Positions 44,686 to 53,901 of a stretch of 59,559 nucleotides of DNA are shown here, in pieces; positions within the stretch are counted from its first letter, which is position 1, and each line of letters starts with the position of its first letter. Both the position numbers and the translations under genes were made by a program. The notes beneath the pieces were generated by a model that did not search any database, had not been told where the DNA came from, and saw only the letters and a list, made by a program, of their open reading frames with translations. Source of the stretch: Nisaea nitritireducens (GTDB lineage: Bacteria; Pseudomonadota; Alphaproteobacteria; Thalassobaculales; Thalassobaculaceae); contig NZ_JACZFS010000043.1 of assembly GCF_014904795.1 (NCBI RefSeq), positions 1 through 59,559 on the forward strand. The letters are read 5' to 3'.

Positions 44686-45621
44686 ATGACAGACCAGACA
44701 GCCATACTTGTTCTCCGCTCGCGCCTTTCGCTCGACATGGTTCCGCCTTTGGGCCCCCGGGCACGGGCCGCGTCCTTCGCGTTCGGGGCGGTGCTGCTCT
44801 GGGCAACCTGGCCGACCTTGGCCACTCTGGCGAGCCCGGCTCCACCGTTTCTCGTTTTCGGACTGGCCGCTGTGATCGGGTTTGCCGTTTCCTTCTCGCT
44901 TGCGGCACTGCGCGGGCGGGCAAAGCCATATCTGAAAACGCCGCCGCGCACGGTCGCGTTCGTCGCGCTGGCCCTGCTTGCGAACAATGCGCTCTATCTC
45001 TTTGCCATGCCGAGGATCGGCCCCGCCGAAGCGAATGTGATTTCCTATCTCTGGCCGGTCATGCTGGTACTGATCATCGCCCGCCTGCGCAGGGAACGGC
45101 TGAGTCTGACGCGTTCGGCGGGAATTATCATTGGATTTGCCGGGGCGGCGCTGGCGATCGGGCCGACCTTTGAGCGCGGCCTCGATCCGGGAGGTATTCT
45201 CCTCGCCTTCCTGAGCGGCCTGACTTTCGCAATCTATGCGGCCATCCGGACGCAGGGGCGTGAAGCCCAGGACGTGATCGGTCCGTCCATGGGCCTGCTT
45301 GCCGTCATGGCGCTCAGCGCGCATGCCCTGTTCGAGGCACCGATCGAGCTCAGTCAGACCCAGTGGCTGGCGATTGTGGGGATCGGTATCGCTCCTCTGA
45401 CACTTTCCAATGCTCTTTGGGACCAGGCGAGCAGGACGGGGCGTAATGAAACCGCCCTGATCTCCGGCATCGCCTATATGACCCCGTTGGCATCGCTTTT
45501 TCTGCTCGCCCTGTTCGACGTGACGCCGATTTCCTCCGGGGTTGCCGTCGGGGCGGTGCTCGTGGTTATCGGTGCGCTCGCCGCGTCGAATCTTCTGTCT
45601 CGTCGAGGTTGCGGCAGCTAA
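44686..45621 (+). CDS. EamA/DMT-family transporter
   Basis: 311 aa if translation begins at ATG 44686; GGAGG directly abuts that ATG, so ATG 44737 may be the true start. Two EamA repeats with about ten helices: FAFGAVLLWATWPTLATLA, ANNALYLFAMPRIGPAEANVISYLWPVMLVL, and later LSGLTFAIYAAIRTQG. The C-terminus ends LLSRRGCGS. Substrate unknown; aromatic amino acid exporters (YddG) share this layout. Confidence 0.85.
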   Translation: MTDQTAILVLRSRLSLDMVPPLGPRARAASFAFGAVLLWATWPTLATLASPAPPFLVFGLAAVIGFAVSFSLAALRGRAKPYLKTPPRTVAFVALALLANNALYLFAMPRIGPAEANVISYLWPVMLVLIIARLRRERLSLTRSAGIIIGFAGAALAIGPTFERGLDPGGILLAFLSGLTFAIYAAIRTQGREAQDVIGPSMGLLAVMALSAHALFEAPIELSQTQWLAIVGIGIAPLTLSNALWDQASRTGRNETALISGIAYMTPLASLFLLALFDVTPISSGVAVGAVLVVIGALAASNLLSRRGCGS

Positions 45622-45738
45622 GCGCCTGCTCCTGGCTCCGGTTGTTCTATTCTGAGGCGTGAAATCGCCTTCCAGTCGCGTTTACACCCTTCCGAGCGGC
45701 TTCTAGTCTTCTGGAAAAGACCAAAGGGAGGATGCTTG

Positions 45739-47490
45739 ATGAACCGGATGACGGAACCCGACGTCACGGGGGTACTGGAGGGCTGGATCGCTGGTCTGAA
45801 CACGGCCCTGGCGGCGCCGGACGCCGGTGCACTGGCCGATTGTTTCGATCCGGGCGGCTACTGGCGTGACGTGCTGATCCTGTCCGGGCAGCAGCGGACA
45901 GTCCCGGGTAACACGGCTATCGCCGAGCGGTTTCTGGCGGAAGCGGCAGACGAGGGTCTGGGCAGCTTTTCCATTGCAGAGGATCATGTCGCTCCCCGCA
46001 TCGTCGAGCGGGCGGGAGCGTCCGTGATCGAGGGTTTCCTGTCCTTCGAAACGGACAAGGGCATCGGCCTTGGCCTGGTGCGGATCAAGTACCCGTCCGA
46101 TACGCCGCGCGCCTGGGTCTTCATGACAGCGCTCGAGGATATAAAGGGCTTCGAGGAAGCCCGGATCTTCGAGCAGAATGACGAGCCTGCTTTCAATCCG
46201 AACTTCCATGGCCCGAACTGGCTCGACAGGCGCGAGAAGGAGCGGGCATACGCGGACCGTGATCCCGAAGTGCTGATTGTTGGCGGCGGCCATGCCGGAC
46301 TGACGACGGCGGCACGGCTGAACCGGCTTGATGTCGATACGCTTGTGGTCGACCGGATGAAGCGGGTCGGAGACAATTGGCGGCTGCGCTATCACGGACT
46401 CCGGCTGCACAACTACATCCACAGCAATCACCTGCCTTACATGCCCTTCCCGGAAGGCTGGCCCACTTACATCCCGAAGGACCGCATCGCCAACTGGCTG
46501 GAAGCCTATGTCGACGCGATGGACATCAATTTCTGGACGGAGACATCCTTCGAGGGCGCGGAATATGATGAACAAGCCGGTTGCTGGACCGCCCAGGTGA
46601 CACTGGCGGACGGAACGGTGCGGGAAATGCGGCCGCGCCATATCGTCATGGCGACCAGCGTCAGCGGCACCCCGAATATCCCCACCATCCCGACCCTTGA
46701 GCGGTTCGACGGGCCGGTGCTGCATTCGAGCCAGTTCACCGCCGGCTCCGACTGGAAAGGAAAGCGTGTCACCATCTTCGGCACCGGTACCAGCGCGCAC
46801 GACATTGCGCAGGATCTCGAAGGCAACGATGCCGATGTCACCATCGTCCAGCGCAGCCCGACCCTGATTGTGAATATCGAGCCGAGCGCACAGCTCTATG
46901 ACGGCATCTACTGGGGTGAGGGGCCGAGCTGGGAGGACCGGGATCTGATCAACCTGGCAACGCCCTTCGATCTGGTCCGCGTTGCCCACAAGATCATCAC
47001 CGACAAGGTGAAGGAGATCGACAAGCCGCTACTCGACGGTCTGGAGAAGGTTGGCTTCCAGCTCGATTTCGGCGAGGGGGGCACCGGCTGGCCGCTGAAA
47101 TACCGCACCCGTGGCGGCGGTTACTATTTCAATGTCGGCGCCTCGGACCTGATGGCGGCAGGCCGGATCGGCCTGATCCAGAATGCGGATATCGAGCATT
47201 TCGAGGCAGGCGGACTGCGCATGAAGGACGGCACACCGCGCGAGGCGGATCTGATTGTGCTGGCTACCGGCTACAAGGGGCAGGACCACATGACCCGCGT
47301 ACTGTTCGGCGACGCGGTGGCGGATCGGGTTGGCAAGGTCTGGGATATCGATCCGGAGATCGAGGAACTCAACAACATGTGGACCCCGACCCCGCAGCCC
47401 GGCCTCTGGTACACCGGCGGCAGCTTCGCGCAGGCGCGGATTTACTCGAAGTTCCTTGCCCAGGCGATCAAGAGGGAGCTGGTGGAGTGA
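45739..47490 (+). CDS. Flavin-dependent monooxygenase with N-terminal NTF2/SnoaL-like domain
   Basis: 583 aa from ATG 45739, with GGGAGG about 7 nt upstream. Residues about 1–150 resemble a SnoaL/NTF2-like fold (LNTALAAPDAGALADCFDPGGYWRDVL), an extra domain known in one subgroup of FMO-like enzymes. The FAD motif VLIVGGGHAGLTTAARLNRL is at about 177, and the NADPH motif VTIFGTGTSAHDIAQDLEG at about 345. Later LIVLATGYKGQDHM matches the FMO C-terminal motif. It should oxygenate a soft nucleophile or ketone. A decayed copy of its last 100 codons lies 0.9 kb downstream, after ompW. Confidence 0.9.
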   Translation: MNRMTEPDVTGVLEGWIAGLNTALAAPDAGALADCFDPGGYWRDVLILSGQQRTVPGNTAIAERFLAEAADEGLGSFSIAEDHVAPRIVERAGASVIEGFLSFETDKGIGLGLVRIKYPSDTPRAWVFMTALEDIKGFEEARIFEQNDEPAFNPNFHGPNWLDRREKERAYADRDPEVLIVGGGHAGLTTAARLNRLDVDTLVVDRMKRVGDNWRLRYHGLRLHNYIHSNHLPYMPFPEGWPTYIPKDRIANWLEAYVDAMDINFWTETSFEGAEYDEQAGCWTAQVTLADGTVREMRPRHIVMATSVSGTPNIPTIPTLERFDGPVLHSSQFTAGSDWKGKRVTIFGTGTSAHDIAQDLEGNDADVTIVQRSPTLIVNIEPSAQLYDGIYWGEGPSWEDRDLINLATPFDLVRVAHKIITDKVKEIDKPLLDGLEKVGFQLDFGEGGTGWPLKYRTRGGGYYFNVGASDLMAAGRIGLIQNADIEHFEAGGLRMKDGTPREADLIVLATGYKGQDHMTRVLFGDAVADRVGKVWDIDPEIEELNNMWTPTPQPGLWYTGGSFAQARIYSKFLAQAIKRELVE

Positions 47491-47533
47491 GTGGCGGCTG
47501 AGCAGCCCGCCTCTCGCTCTTTTCACTCTGCCA

Positions 47534-47556
47534 GTTAACTGATTTGGATCAGTTAA
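47534..47556. promoter_or_regulatory. Long palindrome with FNR-like core upstream of ompW
   Basis: GTTAACTGAT and ATCAGTTAAC are perfect 10-bp arms separated by TTGG. The core CTGAT-TTGG-ATCAG differs from the FNR/FixK site TTGAT-N4-ATCAA only at the outer bases. It lies 53 bp upstream of a second FNR-type site. Confidence 0.55.
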
Positions 47557-47591
47557 CGCACTCAAAAATAACGCCGTTTTCATTCCGGCCG

Positions 47592-47605
47592 TTGATCTGT
47601 GTCAA
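47592..47605 (+). promoter_or_regulatory. FNR/FixK/Dnr-type box upstream of ompW
   Basis: TTGAT-CTGT-GTCAA, nine of ten positions of the FNR consensus. Its centre is 70 bp before the ompW start codon; a class II transcription start would be near 47640. Confidence 0.65.
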
Positions 47606-47667
47606 AGCCGCCTGCGAAGGTGAGGTGCACTTTGCCGCCAGCAATTTTGATACAAGAGGACGGACTG

Positions 47668-48330
47668 ATGACATTCTTCGGGAAAGTGATGGCGACGGCA
47701 GCCACATTTGCCGTACTGGGTTCACTCATGACCGTCAGCGGTGCGGCGCTGGCCGGGTCTGACGAATTCAAAGCAAAGCAGGCTGGTGATTTTGTTATCC
47801 GCGCCCGTGGCATCGCCATGGTTCCAGATGAATCGACCTCTTCCAATCAGCTTACGACCGGCGGCGGTGAGCTGAATGACGACTATGTTCCAGAAGTCGA
47901 TTTCTCCTACTTCATCACCGACAACATCGCCCTGGAGCTGATCGCGGCAACGACAGAGCATGACTTGGACTGGCAGAATCCGAACGTCGATCTCGGGTCT
48001 GTCATGCTGCTGCCGCCGACACTGACGCTGCAATATCACTTCATGCCCAAGGAGCGCTTCAGCCCGTATCTGGGGGCAGGTATCAACTACACCTTCTTCT
48101 ATGATGAGAAGCCCGGCGCTGCGCAGTCGATCTCCTACGACGATGGCTTCGGCTATGCGCTTCAGGCCGGCTTCGACTACGCGATCTCTGGCCCGTGGTC
48201 GCTCAACGTCGACGTCAAAAAGATATTTCTCAACACCACGATCACAACGAATGTCGGCAGTGGCCCGATCAATGTTGACGCGGACCTCGACCCTTGGGTG
48301 TTCGGTATCGGTGTCGGTTACCGCTTCTGA
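47668..48330 (+). CDS. ompW: OmpW-family outer-membrane protein
   Basis: 220 aa from ATG 47668, with AGAGGA 8 nt upstream. A signal peptide ends near GAALA. The mature part is a predicted eight-strand barrel: FVIRARGIAMVPDES, ITDNIALELIAATTEHDL, LPPTLTLQYHFMPKERFSPYLGAGINYTFFYDE, and a C-terminal DPWVFGIGVGYRF ending in the aromatic barrel-insertion signal. OmpW forms a small hydrophobic channel; in enterobacteria it is FNR-controlled, which fits the two FNR-like sites upstream here. A strong terminator follows, so it is monocistronic. Confidence 0.93.
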   Translation: MTFFGKVMATAATFAVLGSLMTVSGAALAGSDEFKAKQAGDFVIRARGIAMVPDESTSSNQLTTGGGELNDDYVPEVDFSYFITDNIALELIAATTEHDLDWQNPNVDLGSVMLLPPTLTLQYHFMPKERFSPYLGAGINYTFFYDEKPGAAQSISYDDGFGYALQAGFDYAISGPWSLNVDVKKIFLNTTITTNVGSGPINVDADLDPWVFGIGVGYRF

Positions 48331-48353
48331 TCGGAGCGCAGCCGCTTCATATG

Positions 48354-48387
48354 AAAACGGCCCTGCTTGGTGGGGCCGTTTTTTTAT
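48354..48387 (+). terminator. Intrinsic terminator of ompW
   Basis: AAAACGGCCC and GGGCCGTTTT form a perfect 10-bp stem with a 9-nt loop, followed by further T residues. Confidence 0.88.
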
Positions 48388-48399
48388 AGTGCATGAAAG

Positions 48400-48695
48400 C
48401 GTTGAGCTATTGGAGTTTGGTGCCCTGCGCATGACGGAGGGCACGCTGCGCGAGACGGACCTGATCGTGCTAGCCACCGACTAAAGGGCTAGGACCGTAT
48501 GACCTGCGTGCTCTTTGGCGATGCAGTGGTGGACCGGGTCGGCAAGGTCTGGGAAATCGACCCGGAGACCCAGGAGCTGAACAACATGTGGACCCCGCCG
48601 CCGCAGCCAGGCCTCTGGTACGTTGGCGGCAGCTTCGTGTAGGCCGGATCTACTCGAAGTTCCTCGCTTGGGCGATCAAGGAGGAGTTGATGGGG
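48400..48695 (+). pseudogene. Decayed 3' fragment of a flavin monooxygenase paralogue
   Basis: The translation in shifting frames (VELLEFGALRMTEGTLRETDLIVLATD, then WEIDPETQELNNMWTPPPQPGLWYVGGSF) parallels the last 100 codons of the monooxygenase at 45739–47490 (IEHFEAGGLRMKDGTPREADLIVLATG, WDIDPEIEELNNMWTPTPQPGLWYTGGSF). Damage includes a one-base deletion at the conserved TGYKGQD site, two CAG-to-TAG changes and another one-base deletion near the end. There is no 5' part; the fragment begins directly after the ompW terminator. It therefore looks like a relic of a second monooxygenase gene, diverged well beyond a recent duplication. Confidence 0.88.
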
Positions 48696-48835
48696 GAAGT
48701 CTGCTTGATGCAGGAAAATGGTTGCGTCCAAAGGGCGGGCGGACAGGTTTAAGCAATAGAGCTGTATCTTTAGTGCAGGCAGCGGATTAGACATTCCCTA
48801 ATGTGCTTAGGGTTTTGAATTTTTGTTTGCTTTTA

Positions 48836-49414
48836 TTAGATTACGTCAATGCTGCGTTTAGTGAGTTCTGAAGTTTTGACCAATCCGGCCGTGCGAAGGC
48901 TCATTAGGAATTCAGCAGGATTCATTGCGGGCTGTTTGTAATCCGCTCTCATCTGTCGAAGGGCGGAAATACTTGCTTCTGGGTAGAGTTCCATTGTGGA
49001 GTGGAGAAACTGGTCGGCAGAGACAGCTTCTATGCCAAAGCCATTGAGCATCTTTCCGGGAAAATCTTTCAAATTTTCTGTGATTATATGTTGAGCATCG
49101 CATTGTATCGCTGCAGCCAGAACGTGGCGATCATCCGGATCAGGTAGATTAAGAGAATTGACCAATTCCATGTGGCCTTCCACTAGGGCTTCTGGGAATG
49201 CCGATTTCATGGCCTCTAGCTGAGAATGGATGCTTTTTTCAAGGTGTGGCTTTTGTTCTAAGAGATTCCTCGTCCATTCATTCAGGATTTCAGGAGACCA
49301 TCGTGCACGAAACAATCCTGCCTCAGAAAACCGAAGCAGGATGTCTCGCACACGAAAAGGGTAAAGAACATTGGCGTCGAGGACGACGACAAATCTATCT
49401 GCTATTGACCTCAC
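48836..49414 (-). CDS. PIN-domain ribonuclease, probable toxin of a TA pair
   Basis: 192 aa from GTG 49414, which overlaps the stop of the upstream HTH gene by 4 bp (GTGA). The PIN fold begins FVVVLDANVLYPFRVRD (Asp13); the other catalytic acids are Glu46 in EILNEWTRN and the Asp cluster in NLPDPDDRHVLAAAIQ. HIITENLKDFP gives the next conserved strand. This is the longer PIN_3-like form rather than the 130-aa VapC. Base composition is more AT-rich than the neighbours, suggesting transfer. It should cleave RNA unless bound by the cognate antitoxin. Confidence 0.85.
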   Translation of the reverse strand: MRSIADRFVVVLDANVLYPFRVRDILLRFSEAGLFRARWSPEILNEWTRNLLEQKPHLEKSIHSQLEAMKSAFPEALVEGHMELVNSLNLPDPDDRHVLAAAIQCDAQHIITENLKDFPGKMLNGFGIEAVSADQFLHSTMELYPEASISALRQMRADYKQPAMNPAEFLMSLRTAGLVKTSELTKRSIDVI

Positions 49415-49866
49415 CCGGCGTCGAACTCCTGCCCCAATCTCTGCAGGCGACTGAGTGCTGAAGACCGGGTGGCATCTCTCTTGATCTTGTATGCCATAAT
49501 ACCCTGACTTCGAACTCGACGATGTGATCCGACTTTATAGTGCTCAATCTCCTCCGCATCCAAAAGCTTAATGAGGTGTGGTCTGGACACATTCAGCAAA
49601 TCGGCAGCTTGTTGCGTAGTGAGCTCTGCTCCATAAGGGACGAACGTTACCATTTCGCCGGATGCAACATGACTTAATAGGTCAATAACAAGCTCACCAA
49701 GAGCTTGCGGTAGGGTAACCCTTACTTCTTCGCTGTTCTCGCTGATCTTAATTTTCAGTGCGCCATCGGCTTCCGTCATGGATTTAGCCATAGCCCGGAC
49801 GGCTTCAGACGCTATTTCGGCTTCTGCTTCGGTTGGCAGTCGCTCTGACAACGCTTCGACAGCCAT
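49411..49866 (-). CDS. Excisionase/MerR-type HTH protein, probable antitoxin
   Basis: 151 aa. The C-terminal half carries an excisionase-family helix-turn-helix (LTTQQAADLLNVSRPHLIKLLDAEEIEHYKVGSHRRVRSQGIMAY). The N-terminal half is acidic and helical (EAEAEIASEAVRAMAKSMTEADG), perhaps the toxin-binding part, although in most antitoxins the toxin-binding part is C-terminal. It precedes and overlaps the PIN gene, the normal antitoxin-first order. Palindromes upstream (49899–49917) are candidate operators for autorepression. Confidence 0.83.
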   Translation of the reverse strand: MAVEALSERLPTEAEAEIASEAVRAMAKSMTEADGALKIKISENSEEVRVTLPQALGELVIDLLSHVASGEMVTFVPYGAELTTQQAADLLNVSRPHLIKLLDAEEIEHYKVGSHRRVRSQGIMAYKIKRDATRSSALSRLQRLGQEFDAG

Positions 49867-49898
49867 TGTTTATCTCCGTGATTTTATATAGGGGGCTC

Positions 49899-49917
49899 CG
49901 TGCATCTGCTGTGCACG
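49899..49917. promoter_or_regulatory. Inverted repeat upstream of the TA operon
   Basis: CGTGCA (49899–49904) and TGCACG (49912–49917) with a 7-nt spacer, 33 bp upstream of the antitoxin start. It is a plausible operator for the HTH antitoxin. Confidence 0.45.
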
Positions 49918-50131
49918 TTTTAGTCTGATGAATGTATGCGTAAAACTCATTAAACGCAATATTCGAAATAAACGAAATATCCGCAGAGACGCATATTTTA
50001 CGCTTTATGATGGCCGATGTGTCAATTCAGCAACGGAACAGATGGAGCATGGACTTGCTAATCAGATTGCAAAGCAAGTCCAGCGTTGAGTTTGCATTGT
50101 CGTTGCTGGAGTTCTCTGGCGACATCAAGAA

Positions 50132-51736
50132 TTATGCCGCCAGATCCTTGCCCGCCAGTGCCTTCTCGATCAGCTCGACCGTTTCATCCCGTCCGTAGAG
50201 CGCGATGAAGCTGCCGAAGCGCGGGCCCTGGTCCTGGCCGAGCAGGACCTGGTAGAGCGCCTTGAACCAGTCGCGCAGGTTCTCGAAATCGTGGCGTTTG
50301 CCGACTTCGTAGACCTGGGTCTGGATGGTTTCCGCATCGGCGTCCGCGGCGAGGGCTTTCAGCTCGCCGACCAGATCCTGGAAGGCGGCCCGTTCCTGCT
50401 CCGTCGGGGCGCGGTACTGCTTCTGCGGCCGGGCGAAGTCCTGATAGTAGTTCACGGCGTAGCCGGCCATCTGGTCCAGCACCGGGTGGGTTTCCGCTGT
50501 CGCGCCCGGCGCGTAGCGGGCGATATAGCCCCAGAGCACGGACTTGTCCTCGGCATGACAGACCGAGGCGAGGTTCAGCAGCAGGCCGAAGCTGAGCGGC
50601 ATTTTCTCTTCGTTGCCGCGGCCGCGCCCTTGCGTGATGTGCCAGACCGGGTTCTCCACCTTCTTGGCTTCGTCACTCTCTTCTTCCAGCTTGTCGAGGA
50701 ACTGGAAATACTCGTCTGTGTTCTTCGGGATGACATCGAAATAGAGCCGCTTGGCCCGCTTCGGCTGCTGGTACATGAACAGCGACAGGCTTTCGGGCGA
50801 GCCATAGCGCAGCCAGTCCTCGACCGAGAGGCCATTGCCCTTGGACTTGGAGATTTTGCCGCCTTCTTCGTCGAGAAACAGCTCATAGCTCAGGCTCTCC
50901 GGCGGCCTGGAGCCGAGGGTGCGGCAGATCTTCGAGCTCTGCTTGACGCTGTCGATCAGATCCTTGCCGGACATCTCGTAATCGACGCCGAGCGCGTGCC
51001 AGCGCATGGCCCAGTCGCATTTCCATTGCAGCTTGCAATGCCCGCCCGTAACCGGCACCTCGACCTTGCCGCCGCCGTTCGGGTCCTCGTAGACCACGGT
51101 ACCGGCATCGGTGTTGCGCTCGATGATGGGGACCTGCAGGACGTTGCCGGTTGACGGGCAGACCGGCAGGAAAGGCGAGTATGTTGCCTGCCGCTCCTTG
51201 CCGAGGGTCGGCAGCATGATCGCCATGATCTCGTCATAGCGCTGCAGGGTCTCCAGCAGCGCCTTGTCGAACATGCCGCTCTTGTAGCACTCGGTCGAGG
51301 ACATGAATTCATACTCGAAGCCGAAGCTGTCGAGGAATTCCATCAGCCTGCTGTTGTTGTGTGCGCCAAAGCTCTCATGCGTGCCGAAAGGGTCGGGCAC
51401 CTGGGTCAGCGGCTTGTTCAGATACTCCGCCAGCATTTCCTGGTTCGGCAGGTTGGTCGGCACCTTGCGGAAGCCGTCCATGTCGTCCGAGAAGGCGATC
51501 AGCTTGGTCGGCACGTCAGGCATGAGCTGCTCGAAGGCGCGGCGCACCATGGTGGTGCGGAACACCTCGCCGAAGGTGCCGATATGCGGCAGGCCGGAGG
51601 GGCCGTAGCCCGTCTCCAGCACGACATGACCTTTCTCCGGTTTCGATCCCCCGATCCGCGCAACGATCTTTCGCGCTTCCTCGAACGGCCAGGCGCGGGC
51701 GTTCTCGGCGATCTCGGTCGGGATATGGGCGGTCAT
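50132..51736 (-). CDS. lysK: Lysyl-tRNA synthetase, class I
   Basis: 534 aa. Class I catalytic core with the HIGH-like motif in [16 protein letters not shown] (about 50) and KMSKS-like [11 protein letters not shown] (about 292). [12 protein letters not shown] and the C-terminal alpha-helical cage (about 390–530) match archaeal-type LysRS, which alphaproteobacteria use in place of the class II LysS. It charges tRNA-Lys. Long and complete; no partner gene is coupled to it. A 9-bp stem-loop (50051–50081) downstream lacks a T-tract. Confidence 0.96.
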   Translation of the reverse strand: MTAHIPTEIAENARAWPFEEARKIVARIGGSKPEKGHVVLETGYGPSGLPHIGTFGEVFRTTMVRRAFEQLMPDVPTKLIAFSDDMDGFRKVPTNLPNQEMLAEYLNKPLTQVPDPFGTHESFGAHNNSRLMEFLDSFGFEYEFMSSTECYKSGMFDKALLETLQRYDEIMAIMLPTLGKERQATYSPFLPVCPSTGNVLQVPIIERNTDAGTVVYEDPNGGGKVEVPVTGGHCKLQWKCDWAMRWHALGVDYEMSGKDLIDSVKQSSKICRTLGSRPPESLSYELFLDEEGGKISKSKGNGLSVEDWLRYGSPESLSLFMYQQPKRAKRLYFDVIPKNTDEYFQFLDKLEEESDEAKKVENPVWHITQGRGRGNEEKMPLSFGLLLNLASVCHAEDKSVLWGYIARYAPGATAETHPVLDQMAGYAVNYYQDFARPQKQYRAPTEQERAAFQDLVGELKALAADADAETIQTQVYEVGKRHDFENLRDWFKALYQVLLGQDQGPRFGSFIALYGRDETVELIEKALAGKDLAA

Positions 51737-51928
51737 GAACTTGATCCTTAGCTTGCGATAGTGCGCCGGAAGCTAGGGCGCGGCGCGGCTGAGGTCAACG
51801 GTTCGCGCGAAGAGGGGTTGGGGCTTGTAGACGCTCGCGGAATCCTGAAAGTAGCAATTCTTTCTGTTTTTAGCATTTAAGTGGAATTTTATGGTTTAAT
51901 CGGCGTGGGGGCGAGACTGGAGTTACGC

Positions 51929-52450
51929 TTGATCGATCCGAGCGAATTTTCGATTTGGTATCCTGAAACGGATGAAAACACGCCGGTGCACGAGCGTTCG
52001 GTTTCGTTTCTCGATTATTGCCTGAAGGTGAAGCCTCGGGACGGTATGGCCTCGCGGAGCGACTTCTCTCTCGAGACTCTGAAGCCCTGGCTTGGCAATA
52101 TCATGATCCTGGAGTTCGACCGGGCCCGTGAGGATTTCCGCTATCGGCTCTACGGAAGCGAGATCGCGAGCCGCACAGGGTTCGAGTTGACGGGCAAATG
52201 GGTCGCCGATCTGGGTCCCGACGTCGGCGATATTCTTCGGGAGCAGTATTTGCGTGCCATGAGGGAGGAGCATTTGATCCTATGCCGCAACCCCTATGTC
52301 CATTCGCGGGCGCCGTGCGACTGGGAGCGTGTGGTGTGCCCGGTTGCAGATGGAGAGAAGCGGCAGGTTGTCGTTTCCAATCATATGGTGGAGTTGACCG
52401 GTCAGTTGCGGGAGTTGCGGCTGGCTGCCAATGGAACAAAGCGCCGCTAG
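51929..52450 (+). CDS. PAS_5-like single-domain protein
   Basis: 173 aa from TTG 51929, which has GGAG 6 nt upstream. A GTG at 51881 would give 189 aa without a ribosome site. The sequence follows the PAS_5 pattern: SFLDYCLKVKPRDGMASRSDFSLETLKPWLGNIMILEFDRAREDFRYRLYGSEIASRTGFELTGKWVADL, then CDWERVVCPVADGEKRQVVV. No output domain, no membrane part. It is a distant relative of the protein at 38066–38680; the role is unknown. Confidence 0.75.
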   Translation: MIDPSEFSIWYPETDENTPVHERSVSFLDYCLKVKPRDGMASRSDFSLETLKPWLGNIMILEFDRAREDFRYRLYGSEIASRTGFELTGKWVADLGPDVGDILREQYLRAMREEHLILCRNPYVHSRAPCDWERVVCPVADGEKRQVVVSNHMVELTGQLRELRLAANGTKRR

Positions 52451-52565
52451 ATCCGGAATTTTTATCTCCGGACAAACCGTTCGATACACCTCATTCGATT
52501 ATGTATAAGCCTGTGATCTAGGCCTCATTGCTGCGGCCGAACTTTCTTGAATCAGGATAATTCAG

Positions 52566-53744
52566 ATGACGCTGAGCCTTTGGCGGTCCGCCCTGGTGCT
52601 TGGATTACTGTCTTTGGTAGGCCCGTTTGCGATCGATATGTATCTGCCGGCGATGCCGGAGATCGTGGCCGACCTCGCCGTTGACGAGACGGCGATCCAA
52701 GCGACAATCACGGCTTATTTCGTCGGATTTGGCCTGGCGCAGATGGTCTACGGACCCTGGGCGGATCAGGCTGGGCGGAAGCTGCCGATTTATGTTGGGC
52801 TGCTGGTATTCCTTGCCGGCTCCGTCGGCGCCGCGATGGCTGGGACGGCGGTGGAGCTGACCGCATGGCGTTTTCTTCAGGGGCTGGGCGGTGCCTCGCT
52901 GATGGTGCTGCCGCGCGCGATCATCCGGGACCTGCATACGGGCGCTGCGGCGACGAAGCTCATGGCCCTGATCATGCTGGTGATCTCGATCTCGCCGATG
53001 CTGGCGCCGCTGGCGGGCAGTTTCGTCGTACCGGTTTTCGGCTGGCGGGCGATCTTCTTCATTCTCTGCGGTGGCGCGCTTCTCAGTCTGCTGGTGACGG
53101 GGACGATGCTGCCGGAGACCTTGGCGAAATCCGATCGGGTGCCATTTAATCTACGTGCGCTTTTCAGGGGCATGCGGACACTCATCCTCGACCGGCAATT
53201 CTTGTCACTGACCTTCGTCGGCGCCTTCGGCATGGCGAGCTTCTTTGTCTTCATCGCTTCGGCGGCTTTCGTCTACCGCGATCAGTACGGCCTCGGCCCG
53301 ACCGAGTTTGCGATTGCCTTCGCCGTGAATGCTGTCGGCTTTTTCGGAGCGTGCCAGCTTGCCGCGCCTTTGGCGGAGCGGTTTGGCCTGACCTTCGTGA
53401 TCCGGATCGGGACCGCTTTCTTCGCCGGATCCGCAACTGTCCTGCTGGCCCTCCTGCTGACGACGGAGACGCATCTGTTCGTGCTGATCGCCTTTCTGCT
53501 CTGCGCGAATGCGGGTTTCGGCCTGGCCTTGCCAACGACGATGGTCATGGCGCTGGACGAGCATGGCGCGATTGCCGGGCTTGCCTCCTCATTTGGTGGC
53601 ACCCTGCAAATGCTGACAGGAGGCCTGATGATCGTCGTCACGGGGCCGTTCTTTGACGGAACAGCGATCCCGATGGTCGCTGTGATAGCGTTCTGTGCGG
53701 TGACGTCCTTTGCGCTCACCTTTCTGGTGCGCGCACGATTTTGA
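52566..53744 (+). CDS. MFS multidrug exporter, Bcr/CflA family
   Basis: 392 aa, twelve membrane helices. The family N-terminus is clear: LSLVGPFAIDMYLPAMPEIVADL, then the motif A loop GPWADQAGRKLPIYVGLLVFLAGS and RFLQGLGGASLMVLPRAIIRDLHTG. It uses the proton gradient to export drugs or metabolites such as bicyclomycin, sulfonamides or cysteine-like compounds. It stands between the PAS protein and the M20 amidohydrolase on the same strand, with gaps that suggest separate units. Confidence 0.92.
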   Translation: MTLSLWRSALVLGLLSLVGPFAIDMYLPAMPEIVADLAVDETAIQATITAYFVGFGLAQMVYGPWADQAGRKLPIYVGLLVFLAGSVGAAMAGTAVELTAWRFLQGLGGASLMVLPRAIIRDLHTGAAATKLMALIMLVISISPMLAPLAGSFVVPVFGWRAIFFILCGGALLSLLVTGTMLPETLAKSDRVPFNLRALFRGMRTLILDRQFLSLTFVGAFGMASFFVFIASAAFVYRDQYGLGPTEFAIAFAVNAVGFFGACQLAAPLAERFGLTFVIRIGTAFFAGSATVLLALLLTTETHLFVLIAFLLCANAGFGLALPTTMVMALDEHGAIAGLASSFGGTLQMLTGGLMIVVTGPFFDGTAIPMVAVIAFCAVTSFALTFLVRARF

Positions 53745-53901
53745 AACTCCGTGCGGGGAAACTCCCTGCAGGAAGTCAGGTCGAAAATGCCCGTTTGTCT
53801 GCTTGTCGGCCTCGGAAAAAAATGCCTCCTCGACCTGCATTGCGCAGCCGCTGTCCCAGGGTCAGTATGCGATACCTTTGGGGATAGGCTGGACAGACTT
53901 C

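Noticed and set aside
48796-48824. CCCTAA/TTAGGG hairpin followed by TTTTGAATTTTT after the monooxygenase relic
   Set aside because: The stem is only 6 bp and AT-rich, and the upstream unit is a pseudogene. Too weak to list as a terminator.
50051-50081. 9-bp stem-loop downstream of lysK
   Set aside because: GGACTTGCT/AGCAAGTCC pairs well, but neither strand has a T-tract and no RNA family is recognised. Not called a terminator.
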